Below the pieces are notes generated by a model, which was not told the DNA's origin, made no database searches, and was given only the letters and a program-made list of their open reading frames with translations. From Alphaproteobacteria bacterium (GTDB lineage Bacteria > Pseudomonadota > Alphaproteobacteria > Rickettsiales > UBA8987): 64,000 nucleotides of DNA. Below are positions 16,077 to 24,900 of this stretch, piece by piece. The position numbers were made by a program, and so were the translations under genes. Positions within the stretch are counted from its first letter, which is position 1. Each line of letters begins with the position of its first letter. Location: assembly GCA_030429625.1 (NCBI GenBank), contig JAUIFA010000004.1:124001-188000 (forward strand), read 5' to 3'.

Positions 16077-18719
16077 CTAGGCCACGTCTTTTTCCTCGGC
16101 CAAACAGATGTGAATGTTGTAGCGTTTGTCGTCAGTGAGATTCTGTTCCGCAGAATTACTTCCCCATTGGATATTTTGGGAATTTGTTACATTTGCCAGA
16201 TCGCTAAGAGAAGATTTTATGTGGATCTCTTCTCCGCCCTCACCGGCAGAAATTACCAGCTCTTTGATTGGCCATTTAAGGGAAACGTTGTTCTCGGCCT
16301 TGACTTTGCGCACAATGTTTAAGATGCCAACAATGTCTTTGCCGGATTGTTCGGCAGTCTCATCAACCAGATAATCTTGTGCCTGTGGCCATGTGTTTTT
16401 GCTATGGATGGAGCCTATTTTTGTGTAACGATCATCAAAAATATGGCTGTAGAGTTCCTCGGTAATGTGGGGCACAATGGGTGCGAACAAACGCAGCACC
16501 GTTTCCAAACAATGATAGATGGCATAACAGGCCGATTGCTGCCCCGCAGCATCAAGTGCCTTTTCGTCGTACGCGCGCACCTTAACAATCTCAAGGTAAT
16601 TGTCACAAAAATCGTTCCAGAAAAAATCTTCCACCGCCACTCTCGCATTGCAATATTCAAATTTCTCAAATTCCTCGGTGGCTTTGGCAATCGCTTTGGC
16701 CAAGCGGCTAAGCACCCATCTGTCCAGCGGGTGAGAGATAATATTGTTTTCAATGTCGGCTTTGGCAGTCGTTGGTGTGCCTTGCAAGTTATTCAGTTGG
16801 ATGGCGCCAAACTTGGTGGCGTTCCACAATTTGTTGACCAGCTTCTTGCCGATTTTCAGCGCGTCTTCCGAAAAGGCCGTATCCGCCCCCAGCTTGGAGG
16901 TTGAGGTCCAATAGCGCACCGAATCGGTGCCTTTTTCCTCGATTAGATCCACCGGTGTCACCACATTGCCTTTGGACTTGGACATTTTGGTTTTGTCGCT
17001 TGCCAAACACCAACCCGAGATCATCAGATTTTTCCACGGGATTGTATCTTCGTGCAGATGTGCCTTCACGATGGTGTAAAACGCCCAGGTGCGGATGATC
17101 TCGTGCGCCTGCGGGCGCAGATCCGCCGGGAAGAGTTTCTGATGACGTTCGTAATCCACGGCGTAGTCTTTGGTGATGGCTTTGGAGCTCAGCTGTGGCG
17201 AAACCGAACTCGTCGCCCACGTGTCCATCACGTCAGCCTCGGCCTCCACTTCATCCCGTGTGTAGCCCTTAGGTAAATCCACCAGAGGGTTAACCGGCAG
17301 TTGATCCGCTTCAGCAATGAGGATCTTTCCTTCTTCGCCGGCACGCGTGGAATACCAAATAGGGAACGGCACACCGAAATAACGCTGGCGAGAAATACAC
17401 CAGTCCCAATTTAAGCCGTCGATCCATTGGTCGATGCGTAACTTCATCCACGCAGGATTCCAATTACACTCCGCTGCTTTGGCCTTTAATTCTTCTTTCT
17501 GATCAAGGATTTTTACAAACCACTGATTCGTTGTCAGATATTCCAACGTGGCGCCGGAACGTTCGGCGCATGGCTCAGGGTGTGTCACTTCTTCCTGACT
17601 GACCAGCAGATCCTTTTCTTTTAACAGTTCAAGGATTCTTTCTCTGCCCAAAGTACGGCATTTTTTACCGTCTAGCTCTTGTAAAACAGCTTCATCACAA
17701 TCAAAGGCAATGCCGGAAGCCAGCAAGCGTAGCTTAGCGTATTTATCCAAAACCTCACGGCTTTCTAAATTATGTTTGCGCCATTTCTCAATGTCTTTCT
17801 CATCACCAAAGGTACAGCACATCATAATGCCCGTGCCTTTGTCCATCTCCACAGTGTCGTCTTCTAAGATCGGTACTTTCACTCCAAAAAGCGGGGTGAT
17901 AGCCTGCTTACCTTTAAGGTGTTGATAACGCTCATCGTCTGGGTGGTAAAAAATCGCCACACAGGCTGGGATAAGCTCAGGGCGAGTAGTTCCGATGATT
18001 ATTTTCTCATTTTCTATGTTGTCATTCTGCGAGCCTTTTGGCTGCGCAGAATCCATGGATCCTGTGCTGTCATCTTGCGTTGACCCACAGGATGACGAGT
18101 TATTTTCAATTTTAAAAATAATGTTGTTAAAATGCGATTTGATTTCTTTATCTTCCACCTCGGCTTGGGCAATGGCGGTTTGGTCCACCGGATCCCACAA
18201 CATGGGTTGCATTTTGCGATAGGCACGGTCTTTGTGGAACAAATCGAGGAAAGAAAGCTGAGAAATCTTGCGGCTGTCTTCGCTGATGGTGTGATATTCC
18301 TGATTCCAATCTACCGAGAGAGCCGTGGATTTAAACAAACGGCGGAACTCGTTGCGCGCCTCTTCGGCCACGCCTTCGCACACGGTGATAAATTCCTCGC
18401 GGGTCATATCGGTGGCGCGGATTTTTTTGACCTTCTCAACAAGTCTTTCTGTCGGCAGGCCATTGTCGTCAAACCCCATCGGGTAGAAGACATTCTTCCC
18501 GCTCATACGCTGATAGCGAGCGACGAAATCGGCCTGAGTATAAGAATAAATATGCCCCATGTGCAATACGCCAGACACGGTGGGGGGTGGGGTATCGATG
18601 ACAAAGCTGTTGTCGCGGGATTCGTTCTCATCCCAATTATAGACTCCTTGTTCTTCCCAGATTTTCTGCCAACGTTTCTCGGCCTCTTTATGGTCGTATC
18701 TTTGTGCTAATTCTTTCAT
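16077..18719 (-). CDS. valS: Valyl-tRNA synthetase, Rickettsia/archaeal-like type, with palindromic insert
   Basis: ValS charges tRNA-Val. The HIGH motif is HMGH in PPTVSGVLHMGHIYSYT and KMSKS lies at residues 578-582. The editing-domain signature GTTRPE is present near residue 243. The N-terminal third reads like the archaeal-type ValS known from Rickettsia (FDDNGLPTERLVEK), not the E. coli type. The chain stops at 880 residues without the long C-terminal coiled coil of standard bacterial ValS. Residues 208-233, directly before the editing motif, are encoded by the 76-bp palindromic element at 18021-18096 and look like an extra surface loop. A candidate promoter lies at 18761-18790. Confidence 0.96.
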   Translation of the reverse strand: MKELAQRYDHKEAEKRWQKIWEEQGVYNWDENESRDNSFVIDTPPPTVSGVLHMGHIYSYTQADFVARYQRMSGKNVFYPMGFDDNGLPTERLVEKVKKIRATDMTREEFITVCEGVAEEARNEFRRLFKSTALSVDWNQEYHTISEDSRKISQLSFLDLFHKDRAYRKMQPMLWDPVDQTAIAQAEVEDKEIKSHFNNIIFKIENNSSSCGSTQDDSTGSMDSAQPKGSQNDNIENEKIIIGTTRPELIPACVAIFYHPDDERYQHLKGKQAITPLFGVKVPILEDDTVEMDKGTGIMMCCTFGDEKDIEKWRKHNLESREVLDKYAKLRLLASGIAFDCDEAVLQELDGKKCRTLGRERILELLKEKDLLVSQEEVTHPEPCAERSGATLEYLTTNQWFVKILDQKEELKAKAAECNWNPAWMKLRIDQWIDGLNWDWCISRQRYFGVPFPIWYSTRAGEEGKILIAEADQLPVNPLVDLPKGYTRDEVEAEADVMDTWATSSVSPQLSSKAITKDYAVDYERHQKLFPADLRPQAHEIIRTWAFYTIVKAHLHEDTIPWKNLMISGWCLASDKTKMSKSKGNVVTPVDLIEEKGTDSVRYWTSTSKLGADTAFSEDALKIGKKLVNKLWNATKFGAIQLNNLQGTPTTAKADIENNIISHPLDRWVLSRLAKAIAKATEEFEKFEYCNARVAVEDFFWNDFCDNYLEIVKVRAYDEKALDAAGQQSACYAIYHCLETVLRLFAPIVPHITEELYSHIFDDRYTKIGSIHSKNTWPQAQDYLVDETAEQSGKDIVGILNIVRKVKAENNVSLKWPIKELVISAGEGGEEIHIKSSLSDLANVTNSQNIQWGSNSAEQNLTDDKRYNIHICLAEEKDVA
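18021..18096 (-). repeat. Palindromic element inserted in frame in valS (RPE-like)
   Basis: This 76-bp element starts with GTCAT and ends with ATGAC. It holds two hairpins, ATTCTGCG/CGCAGAAT (18024-18031 with 18045-18052) and ATCCTGTG/CACAGGAT (18059-18066 with 18086-18093), that meet at the palindrome ATCCATGGAT. Read on the valS strand it closely matches the ileS element at 22788-22860: all hairpin arms are identical and loop length differs by three bases. It encodes residues 208-233 of ValS. The design and in-frame placement resemble Rickettsia palindromic elements. Confidence 0.88.
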
Positions 18720-18760
18720 TGTCCTGCTATGCGTCCAAAATTTCTGTTCAATAGGAGGAC

Positions 18761-18790
18761 TATATAGCCCGTAACATCCTTATACTTCAA
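18761..18790 (-). promoter_or_regulatory. Candidate promoter for valS
   Basis: On the minus strand a TTGAAG box (18785-18790) and a TATATA box (18761-18766) are 18 bases apart, 42 bases before the valS start. If real, valS is transcribed separately from the upstream bufferin-type operon. Confidence 0.35.
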
Positions 18791-18809
18791 GCGAAAATAT
18801 GGATTCTGC

Positions 18810-19433
18810 TTATGCAAGTGCGCCCAGTGATTGCCACCAGCTGAGCAGATCACCCAGCCATGGATCAACAGATTCGAACACAATGGCAATGATTTCATGC
18901 AGTGCGATGACGTTTAACATGCTGACAATGCTAAAAGCGATGTAGCGAGAAAATTTACCGACCGATGCGTCAGGATTGCTACCGTGTTTCTGGCGGACGA
19001 AGAAGTCCAGGGAATAAAGCCCCGCTCCACGAATCATGATGGCCCCTAACACCAGCGCCCAGATAAAATGTTCATGAGAGTTTAGATAAGTAAATTGGAT
19101 GATCGCCGTGCTGACCAGCAAGGCAATGGCCGCAAAACGTGCGCCAAGGCCAATGACCAGCAGGATAGGCATTACCAGTTCGTTAAACGTGCCTAAATAG
19201 GCCGCCATTTCTGGAGAGAGTCCGGGAACGGGATGTTCCTCCTTAAACAGGATAAGCGTCACGTCCCAATTGGCAATTTTAATCACTCCCGACTTCCAGA
19301 ACACCAACGCAATCCAGATCCGCAAAGCAAGGTCAATAAGTGCAGTGGTGTGGGGTTTAAAAATATCCGCAAGCTTCAAAGCAAAGCGAGCAAGGTTACA
19401 CGTACATTTGGTCAGCAAATTCGATTTTGACAT
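18810..19433 (-). CDS. DoxX family membrane protein (last gene of bufferin-type operon)
   Basis: This 207-residue membrane protein has about four hydrophobic helices. The first reads LALRIWIALVFWKSGVIKI, a typical DoxX start, and others include YLGTFNELVMPILLVIGLGA and FIWALVLGAIMIRGAGLYSL. DoxX proteins often accompany DUF692 (MNIO) and DUF2063 genes, as here: the bufC-like stop lies 29 bases upstream. A role in the redox or copper handling of the operon is likely from context, but the biochemical activity is not established. A Cys-containing N-terminal stretch (TKCTCNLA) precedes the first helix. Confidence 0.88.
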   Translation of the reverse strand: MSKSNLLTKCTCNLARFALKLADIFKPHTTALIDLALRIWIALVFWKSGVIKIANWDVTLILFKEEHPVPGLSPEMAAYLGTFNELVMPILLVIGLGARFAAIALLVSTAIIQFTYLNSHEHFIWALVLGAIMIRGAGLYSLDFFVRQKHGSNPDASVGKFSRYIAFSIVSMLNVIALHEIIAIVFESVDPWLGDLLSWWQSLGALA

Positions 19434-19462
19434 ACACCCCCCTTATTGTCTTCCTTATTGCC

Positions 19463-20248
19463 TTACCCTACGGCAAAACCGCTGAAAGTTCCACCGGAAA
19501 TATGCTTATGTACGTAATAGGCCAGATCAAAATCTTCTTCCGTGGTGATGGCCGCTTCAAACGCATCATAAAAATTTTCCCCCTTTATCAGGGCAGAAAG
19601 AAATGTATGTTCAGCGGGAATTAATCGCATGATATCAGTTTTTAAGCCATGGCGAATGACCAATAAGAATTCTTCTGGCTCTTCCTCAAGATTAACCTTG
19701 CGGCATTCTGCTCCGTCCTGATTCATTTCCCAAATTTTGCTTACCGGATATTTGGAGTGTAATAAGTTGGCCGAAGCATGCGGGGTTAGACGTAGGGAAA
19801 AATATTTGTCCTGCGGAATATTGGCAATGGCGGTTTGGTCAATAGTCTGGCATTCCGGTGCAATGGAGCTGCGGTGCCAGAGCCATTCTAGCCATGCGAC
19901 ATCGGGCAAATATGGCAGGGTTTTTGCTGGTTCAAATTGAGCTAAGAAGTCGGCAAAGTCTTGACCATAATCGTCCATATTACCACTCTCAGGCCAATGT
20001 TGCTCAATGTATTTGCGGCAAGTGGCAGCAAAAAACTTCTCCCCTACCAGCTTTACAGTCACAGGATAAGTCAGTTCCATCGCGTTGGTAATGTTTCCGA
20101 TCGCACTTTCGCGGTAGATACCCATTCTCCCCTTTGCGCTGATAGTACTTTGGTCAATCTCTGGCTCCATGGAGATGTTGCCTTCCTGTAGTTGTCCGGA
20201 CAGACAATCCTGAATAAAGCTTTTTTGGATGTCTTTAAGGTCTGTCAT
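19463..20248 (-). CDS. bufC: BufC-like (DUF2063) partner of the MNIO enzyme
   Basis: This 261-residue protein begins with the DUF2063 putative DNA-binding domain pattern: DIQKSFIQDCLSG, RMGIYRESAIGNITNAMELT and YPVTVKLVGEKFFAATCRKY, followed by YGQDFADFLAQF. In MNIO RiPP clusters this protein partners the DUF692 enzyme and is thought to help precursor recognition. I took the ATG at 20248 because it follows the bufB stop by one base (TAAAATG); a start at 20269 in the same frame is possible but would overlap bufB. The C-terminal half is less conserved. Confidence 0.85.
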   Translation of the reverse strand: MTDLKDIQKSFIQDCLSGQLQEGNISMEPEIDQSTISAKGRMGIYRESAIGNITNAMELTYPVTVKLVGEKFFAATCRKYIEQHWPESGNMDDYGQDFADFLAQFEPAKTLPYLPDVAWLEWLWHRSSIAPECQTIDQTAIANIPQDKYFSLRLTPHASANLLHSKYPVSKIWEMNQDGAECRKVNLEEEPEEFLLVIRHGLKTDIMRLIPAEHTFLSALIKGENFYDAFEAAITTEEDFDLAYYVHKHISGGTFSGFAVG

Positions 20249-20249
20249 T

Positions 20250-21119
20250 TTACGCGGCCTTCCGATCACGTGCTTTGGAAAGAATAACGTCAGCCTTGGC
20301 CTTTTCTTCTAGCAACACCGAAAGCTCCGGCACATCCGTATCCCATTCGATGAGGGTGGGCACGTCGCCGAACCTTTCAATGGCTTTGACGTATAAATCC
20401 CACACCGGATCATAAACCCGTTGCCCATGCGTATCAATGTAAACCTCTTGCCCCTCCACTTTGCGGATAGCGTAACCGGCCAGATGGATTTCCTGCACCG
20501 GCTGGACTGGGATTTGGGCAATATATTCCAATGCGTCAAAGCCATGATTATGGGCGCTAACGTAAATATTGTTCACGTCCAGCAGCAAGCCGCACCCCGT
20601 CTTTTTCACCAGTGCGTTGAGAAATTCCCATTCGTTCATGTCCTGCTTGTTATAGGACAGATAACTCGACGGGTTTTCAATGAGAATTTGGCGGCCTAAG
20701 ACGTTTTGTGCCTGATCAATGTTATCAGACATAATGTCCAGCGCTTCTTGTGTATAAGGAACGGGCAGCAGATCAGGGATATAATGTGGGTGGTCGGATG
20801 CGCTCCAAGAAAGGTGGTCAGATACTAAAAACGGTTTGATACGCTCCACAGTTTGCTTCACCTGCTGCAAATGCTTGGCACGAGTCGTGCAATTTTTTTC
20901 CGCCGAGCCCAAAGACAAACCAACGCAATGGGCAGAGACAGGGTAATCTTTGCGAATCTGTTCGATGTATTTACTGGCCGTGCTGCCGGTGCTGAAATAA
21001 TTTTCTGTATGAATTTCAAGCCAAGGAACATTGGGCTTGTCTTCGATAAACTCCTTAAAGTGGCGGTGCCGCAGGCCAAGACCGCAGCCGGAGATGTTAT
21101 GTTTTTTTGATGTGTGCAT
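20250..21119 (-). CDS. bufB: BufB-like MNIO enzyme (DUF692), RiPP-modifying iron oxygenase
   Basis: MNIO (DUF692) enzymes are TIM-barrel, multinuclear iron oxygenases that modify cysteines in peptide precursors, for example to thiooxazoles in bufferins. Expected metal-binding segments are all present: WLEIHTENYF, SAHCVGLSLG, SDHLSW, ILIENPSSYL, GLLLDVNNIYVSAHNHG, EIHLAGY, IDTHGQRVYDPVWDLY and PTLIEWDTDVPEL. The 289-residue length is normal. The ATG at 21119 (MHTSKKHN) is chosen because the longer frame to 21230 runs into the precursor gene and its extra residues look unlike the family. It starts 20 bases after the second precursor gene. Confidence 0.93.
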   Translation of the reverse strand: MHTSKKHNISGCGLGLRHRHFKEFIEDKPNVPWLEIHTENYFSTGSTASKYIEQIRKDYPVSAHCVGLSLGSAEKNCTTRAKHLQQVKQTVERIKPFLVSDHLSWSASDHPHYIPDLLPVPYTQEALDIMSDNIDQAQNVLGRQILIENPSSYLSYNKQDMNEWEFLNALVKKTGCGLLLDVNNIYVSAHNHGFDALEYIAQIPVQPVQEIHLAGYAIRKVEGQEVYIDTHGQRVYDPVWDLYVKAIERFGDVPTLIEWDTDVPELSVLLEEKAKADVILSKARDRKAA

Positions 21120-21139
21120 AAGGAGACTTCTGCTGCAGA

Positions 21140-21424
21140 CTACTCGCTTTCGGCCTGATCGAGTTCGGCTTCGGAAACAGAGGATGCATCTAAAATACGC
21201 TCGCACGTGCCGTAGGGCAGTAAAATCCATTCATTGTAACTGCCGTCTTCTTTGGCGTATCCGGCACAGGTATGGCGTCCATCGGCGGCCTTGCAATCGT
21301 TTTTCCCAGCTTTGACGATGCCATAACATTTTTCCATTTTTTGAGCATTTGCGTCGGGAATATCAGCAGCAGAGCCAATGCTAATAAGTCCAATTGCTGC
21401 CAAGAATTTTGAAGTGTTTTTCAT
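21140..21424 (-). CDS. BufA-like precursor peptide, second copy (DUF2282)
   Basis: This 94-residue exported peptide starts with a Sec-type signal (KFLAAIGLISIGSAADI). The core carries the DUF2282/BufA signature with four cysteines: MEKCYGIVKAGKNDC, then HTCAGYAKEDGSYNEW, then PYGTC. In bufferins such cysteines are targets of the MNIO enzyme and bind copper in the periplasm. Compared with the first copy, the middle differs (KAADGRHT, SYNEWILL) and there is an acidic tail (SEAELDQAESE). The gene follows copy one by 59 bases and precedes bufB by 20, so it is a plausible substrate. Confidence 0.87.
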   Translation of the reverse strand: MKNTSKFLAAIGLISIGSAADIPDANAQKMEKCYGIVKAGKNDCKAADGRHTCAGYAKEDGSYNEWILLPYGTCERILDASSVSEAELDQAESE

Positions 21425-21444
21425 GTTTTACAATCCAAAGGGAC

Positions 21445-21468
21445 GAAAGGAGCCCGAAGACCCCTTTC
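21445..21468 (-). other. Hairpin between the two bufA-like genes
   Basis: Eight-base arms (GAAAGGAG at 21445-21452 and CCCCTTTC at 21461-21468, one G-T pair) enclose an eight-base loop. On the transcribed strand no T run follows, so it is not a normal terminator. It could stabilise or process the mRNA between the two precursor genes. Confidence 0.35.
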
Positions 21469-21483
21469 TTTGTTTATCACAAT

Positions 21484-21750
21484 TTATTCAGCTTGATCTT
21501 CAATGCCATCCTGAACGTCGGCACATGTGCCTTCAGGAACATATTTCCAATCTGCATCGCTGTTATCTTCTGTTGCTTGACCTGCACAAGAATGTGATCC
21601 ATCGGCCGAACCACAGTCGTTTGTACCTGCTTTAGCAACGCCATAGCATTTTTCCATGCCTTCAGGAGCTTCATCGTTGGCAATAGCGCCCGTTGAAAAG
21701 CTAAGAGCTAGAATACCAGCGGCAGCTAAAAATTTCTGTTTGTTGTTCAT
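21484..21750 (-). CDS. bufA: BufA-like precursor peptide, first copy (DUF2282)
   Basis: This 88-residue product has a Sec signal (KFLAAAGILALSFSTGAIA) followed by the BufA core with four cysteines: MEKCYGVAKAGTNDC, HSCAGQATEDNSDADW and PEGTC. This is the classical DUF2282 pattern known from bufferin precursors, which sequester copper after MNIO modification. An AAGGA ribosome site lies eight bases upstream of the ATG. It is the first gene of the operon bufA-bufA-bufB-bufC-doxX. The two copies share the cysteine spacing at the start of the core, but differ in charge and tail. Confidence 0.9.
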   Translation of the reverse strand: MNNKQKFLAAAGILALSFSTGAIANDEAPEGMEKCYGVAKAGTNDCGSADGSHSCAGQATEDNSDADWKYVPEGTCADVQDGIEDQAE

Positions 21751-21832
21751 AATTGTAGTCCTTACATTAAATTGTTAATTTGGTATAAGCCACTAACTGT
21801 TTTGCTAGAGTTAAATGTTGTACCAAGTAATG

Positions 21833-21861
21833 TGTATAAAAGATTGTGAACTGTTTGTCAC
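21833..21861 (-). promoter_or_regulatory. Candidate promoter for the bufferin-type operon
   Basis: On the minus strand GTGACA (21856-21861) and TATACA (21833-21838) are 17 bases apart, leaving an untranslated leader of roughly 75 bases before the first bufA-like gene. This is a housekeeping-type match. I do not see a clear ECF-type promoter. Confidence 0.4.
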
Positions 21862-21904
21862 GCGGAATATTATCCTGTATATAGAATGGCTTACATTTTA
21901 GCAA

Positions 21905-21935
21905 TTGCATATACTACCATAAACGTCTATATAAT
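21905..21935 (+). promoter_or_regulatory. Candidate promoter for ileS
   Basis: TTGCAT (21905-21910) and a perfect TATAAT (21930-21935) are 19 bases apart, about 50 bases before the ileS start. The -10 box is strong, but the spacer is longer than ideal. Confidence 0.4.
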
Positions 21936-21987
21936 GCGTTCCTTTCATGAGTTTTAGTTACGATTTGTGAACGATTTACGAGGCAAA

Positions 21988-24900
21988 ATGACAAAGACAC
22001 AACATTATCCAAGCACAAGCAACAGTCCTAATCTACCAGAGATCGAAGAACAAATGATTGCGTTCTGGCAGAAGGAGCATGTGTTTGAGAATTCAGTGGA
22101 ACAGCGGCCGCAAGATAACGAGTGGGTGTTTTATGACGGGCCGCCCTTTGCTAACGGCCTGCCGCATTACGGCCATTTACTGACCTCCTGCGTGAAGGAC
22201 ATGTTTGCTCGCTACCACACCATGAAAGGCCAAAAGGTGGAACGCCGCTTTGGCTGGGACTGTCACGGTCTACCCGCCGAAATGGAGGCCGAAAAAGAAC
22301 TGAAAGTTTCCGGCCGCGCGGCCATTGAGCAATATGGGATTGATAATTTTAACCAGCATTGCCGTTCGAGTGTGATGAAATACACGGATGTTTGGCAAGA
22401 TTATATTAATCGTGCTGGCCGTTGGGTGGATTTTGATAACGACTACAAAACCATGGACAAAGACTACATGGAGTCGGTGATCTGGGCGTTTAATGAATTG
22501 TATAAGAAGGGGCTGGTGTATGAATCGCATCGGGTGATGCCTTATAGCTGGGCAGCACAGACTCCTCTTTCGAATTTTGAAACGCGCATGGACGATGCCT
22601 ATCGCGACCGCGAAGACAAGGCCATTACCGTGGCGTTTGAGTTGGAGGAAGTGCCGGCTGCGGTCAAAGAGCATTTTAACGATGTTGAAAAAGTTTATAT
22701 CTGCGCGTGGACGACGACTCCTTGGACATTGCCGAGCAACTTGGCTTTGGCGGTGAGTCCCGAGATGGAGTATGTGTGTGTGATGTCGTCATCCTGTGGG
22801 ACGCAGAGCGTTAGCACAGGATCCATGGATTCTGCGCAAGCTAAAGCTTCGCAGAATGACGCAAAAGGTAAGACATGTTATATCTTGGCGAAGAGTTCTT
22901 TAAACATTTATTCAAAAGAATTATTAGAACTTGATACATTTTCTTATGGTGAAGACTTAAATGATGCAGCCAAGAAGTCTACGGATAAGGCACTATTAAT
23001 TGAAAAAATAAAAAGTGAATTACTGTCCTTCAAAGGGTCTGAATTAGTAGGCCGTCATTACAAACCACTCTTTCCTTATTTTAAAGACACGCCTAACGCT
23101 TTTAAGATTCTGGCGGGGGATTTTATCGAAGAAGGTTCGGGCACAGGCGTGGTGCATCTGGCGCCGGGCTTTGGTGAGGACGATCAGCGTGTGTGCGCAG
23201 AAAACGGCATTGGCATTATTTGTCCGGTGGACGAAGCAGGGCGCTTTAGCGAAGAAATTTATGACATCGAGCACGATGGGGTGCATTTGCAATTAGGCGG
23301 GCTGAACGTGATTGCCGAAACGTTGAAGACCGACACCGACCCGTTTAACGACAAGCAGATTGAAAAGAATGGTCTGGCCAATTTGCGCATCATTCACTAT
23401 CTCAAAAATACCGGTCAGCTGATCAAACAGGAAGATTATGTCCACTCCTATCCGCATTGTTGGCGGACGGATCAGCCGTTGATCTATAAAGCCATGCCGA
23501 GCTGGTATGTGGAAGTGACCAAATTTAAAGACCGGATGGTGGAACTGAACCAGAAAATCAATTGGATTCCCAACCACATAAAAGACGGTCAATTTGGCAA
23601 ATGGCTGGAAGGCGCGCGCGATTGGTCCATTTCCCGCAACCGTTTCTGGGGCTGCCCGATCCCAATCTGGCGCACCGAAAGCGGCAAAACCAAGAGTTTT
23701 GGCTCCATCAAGGAGATGGAAGAATTTTTTGGCGTGACGATAGAAGACTTGCACAAACCGTTTATCGACACACTGACCAAGGAAGAAGAGGGCGAAACAT
23801 GGCAACGTGTTCCGGACGTGTTTGACTGTTGGTTTGAATCCGGCTCAATGCCGTTTGCGCAGGTGCATTATCCGTTTGAAAACCAAGATTGGTTTGAAAG
23901 CCATAACCCTGCCGATTTCATTGTGGAATATGTCGGGCAGACGCGGGGCTGGTTCTACACGCTGATGGTGCTTTCCACGGCGCTCTTTGACCGTGAGCCG
24001 TTTAAGAACTGCATCTGCCACGGTATTATTTTGGACGCCGAAGGCAAGAAACTCTCCAAACGTCTGCGCAATTATCCCGACCCCAACGAGATGTTTAATC
24101 TCTATGGGGCGGACGCGATGCGCTGGCGTATGGTCAGCGAGCCGGTGATGCATGGCGGCAATTTGCTGATCTCCAAAGATGGGGCAGATATTCGTGATGT
24201 GGTGCGCTTAAACATTAAACCGATTTGGAACGCCTATCATTTCTTTACTCTTTACGCCAATACGGACGGCGTGAAGGCAAGGTGGTGCGTGGACAGCGAC
24301 AATCTGATGGACCGTTATATTTTGGCCAAACTTAAACAAACCGTGCTGGCAATTGAAAAAGCCATGGACGGGTTCGACACGCCCAATGCGTGCCATGCGT
24401 TGACCGAGTTTTTTGAAGTGCTAAACAACTGGTATATTCGGCGTAATCGTGATCGCTTCTGGAGCGCGATGGGCGAGAACGACCATGATAAATACGCAGC
24501 GTACAATACGTTGTATACGGTGCTGAGTAAAATCTGCCGTGCGGCCGCGCCGCTTTTGCCCATGACCATGGAGGCTATTTATCAGGGGCTAAATTCAGGC
24601 GGCGAACTGGCGCAAGAAAACAGTGTGCATCTACAGAAATTTGCCGACGTTAGCAAAATTCCTGATGAGGCAAGGCTGATGCTGGATATGGATCGAGTGC
24701 GTGATGTGTGCAATGCCGGTTTGGCGATTCGCGATAAAGAAAATATCCGTATCAGGCAACCTCTGGATAAAATCACAATCTATGGCACAAAGGAAGACGA
24801 TCTTGAGATAAAGGACTTCGCAGATTTAATTGCCGATGAGCTGAACATTAAGATGGTCGCCTTTTCCTCTGAGCTTGATATTATCGCTTCCCATAAGTTG

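Noticed and set aside
16347-16904. A 185-residue ORF antisense to valS
   Set aside because: The opposite strand encodes the conserved C-terminal part of ValS; this frame shows no recognisable domain.
21445-21468. Hairpin between the two bufA-like genes as a terminator
   Set aside because: No T run follows on the transcribed strand; it is listed only as an RNA structure of unknown role.
21967-21987. GTG at 21967 as the ileS start
   Set aside because: The ATG at 21988 has a GAGG site upstream and matches the usual start of the family better.
18021-22860. The valS and ileS inserts as inteins or group I/II introns
   Set aside because: At 73-76 bp they are far too short, keep the frame and show only hairpin structure without splicing motifs.
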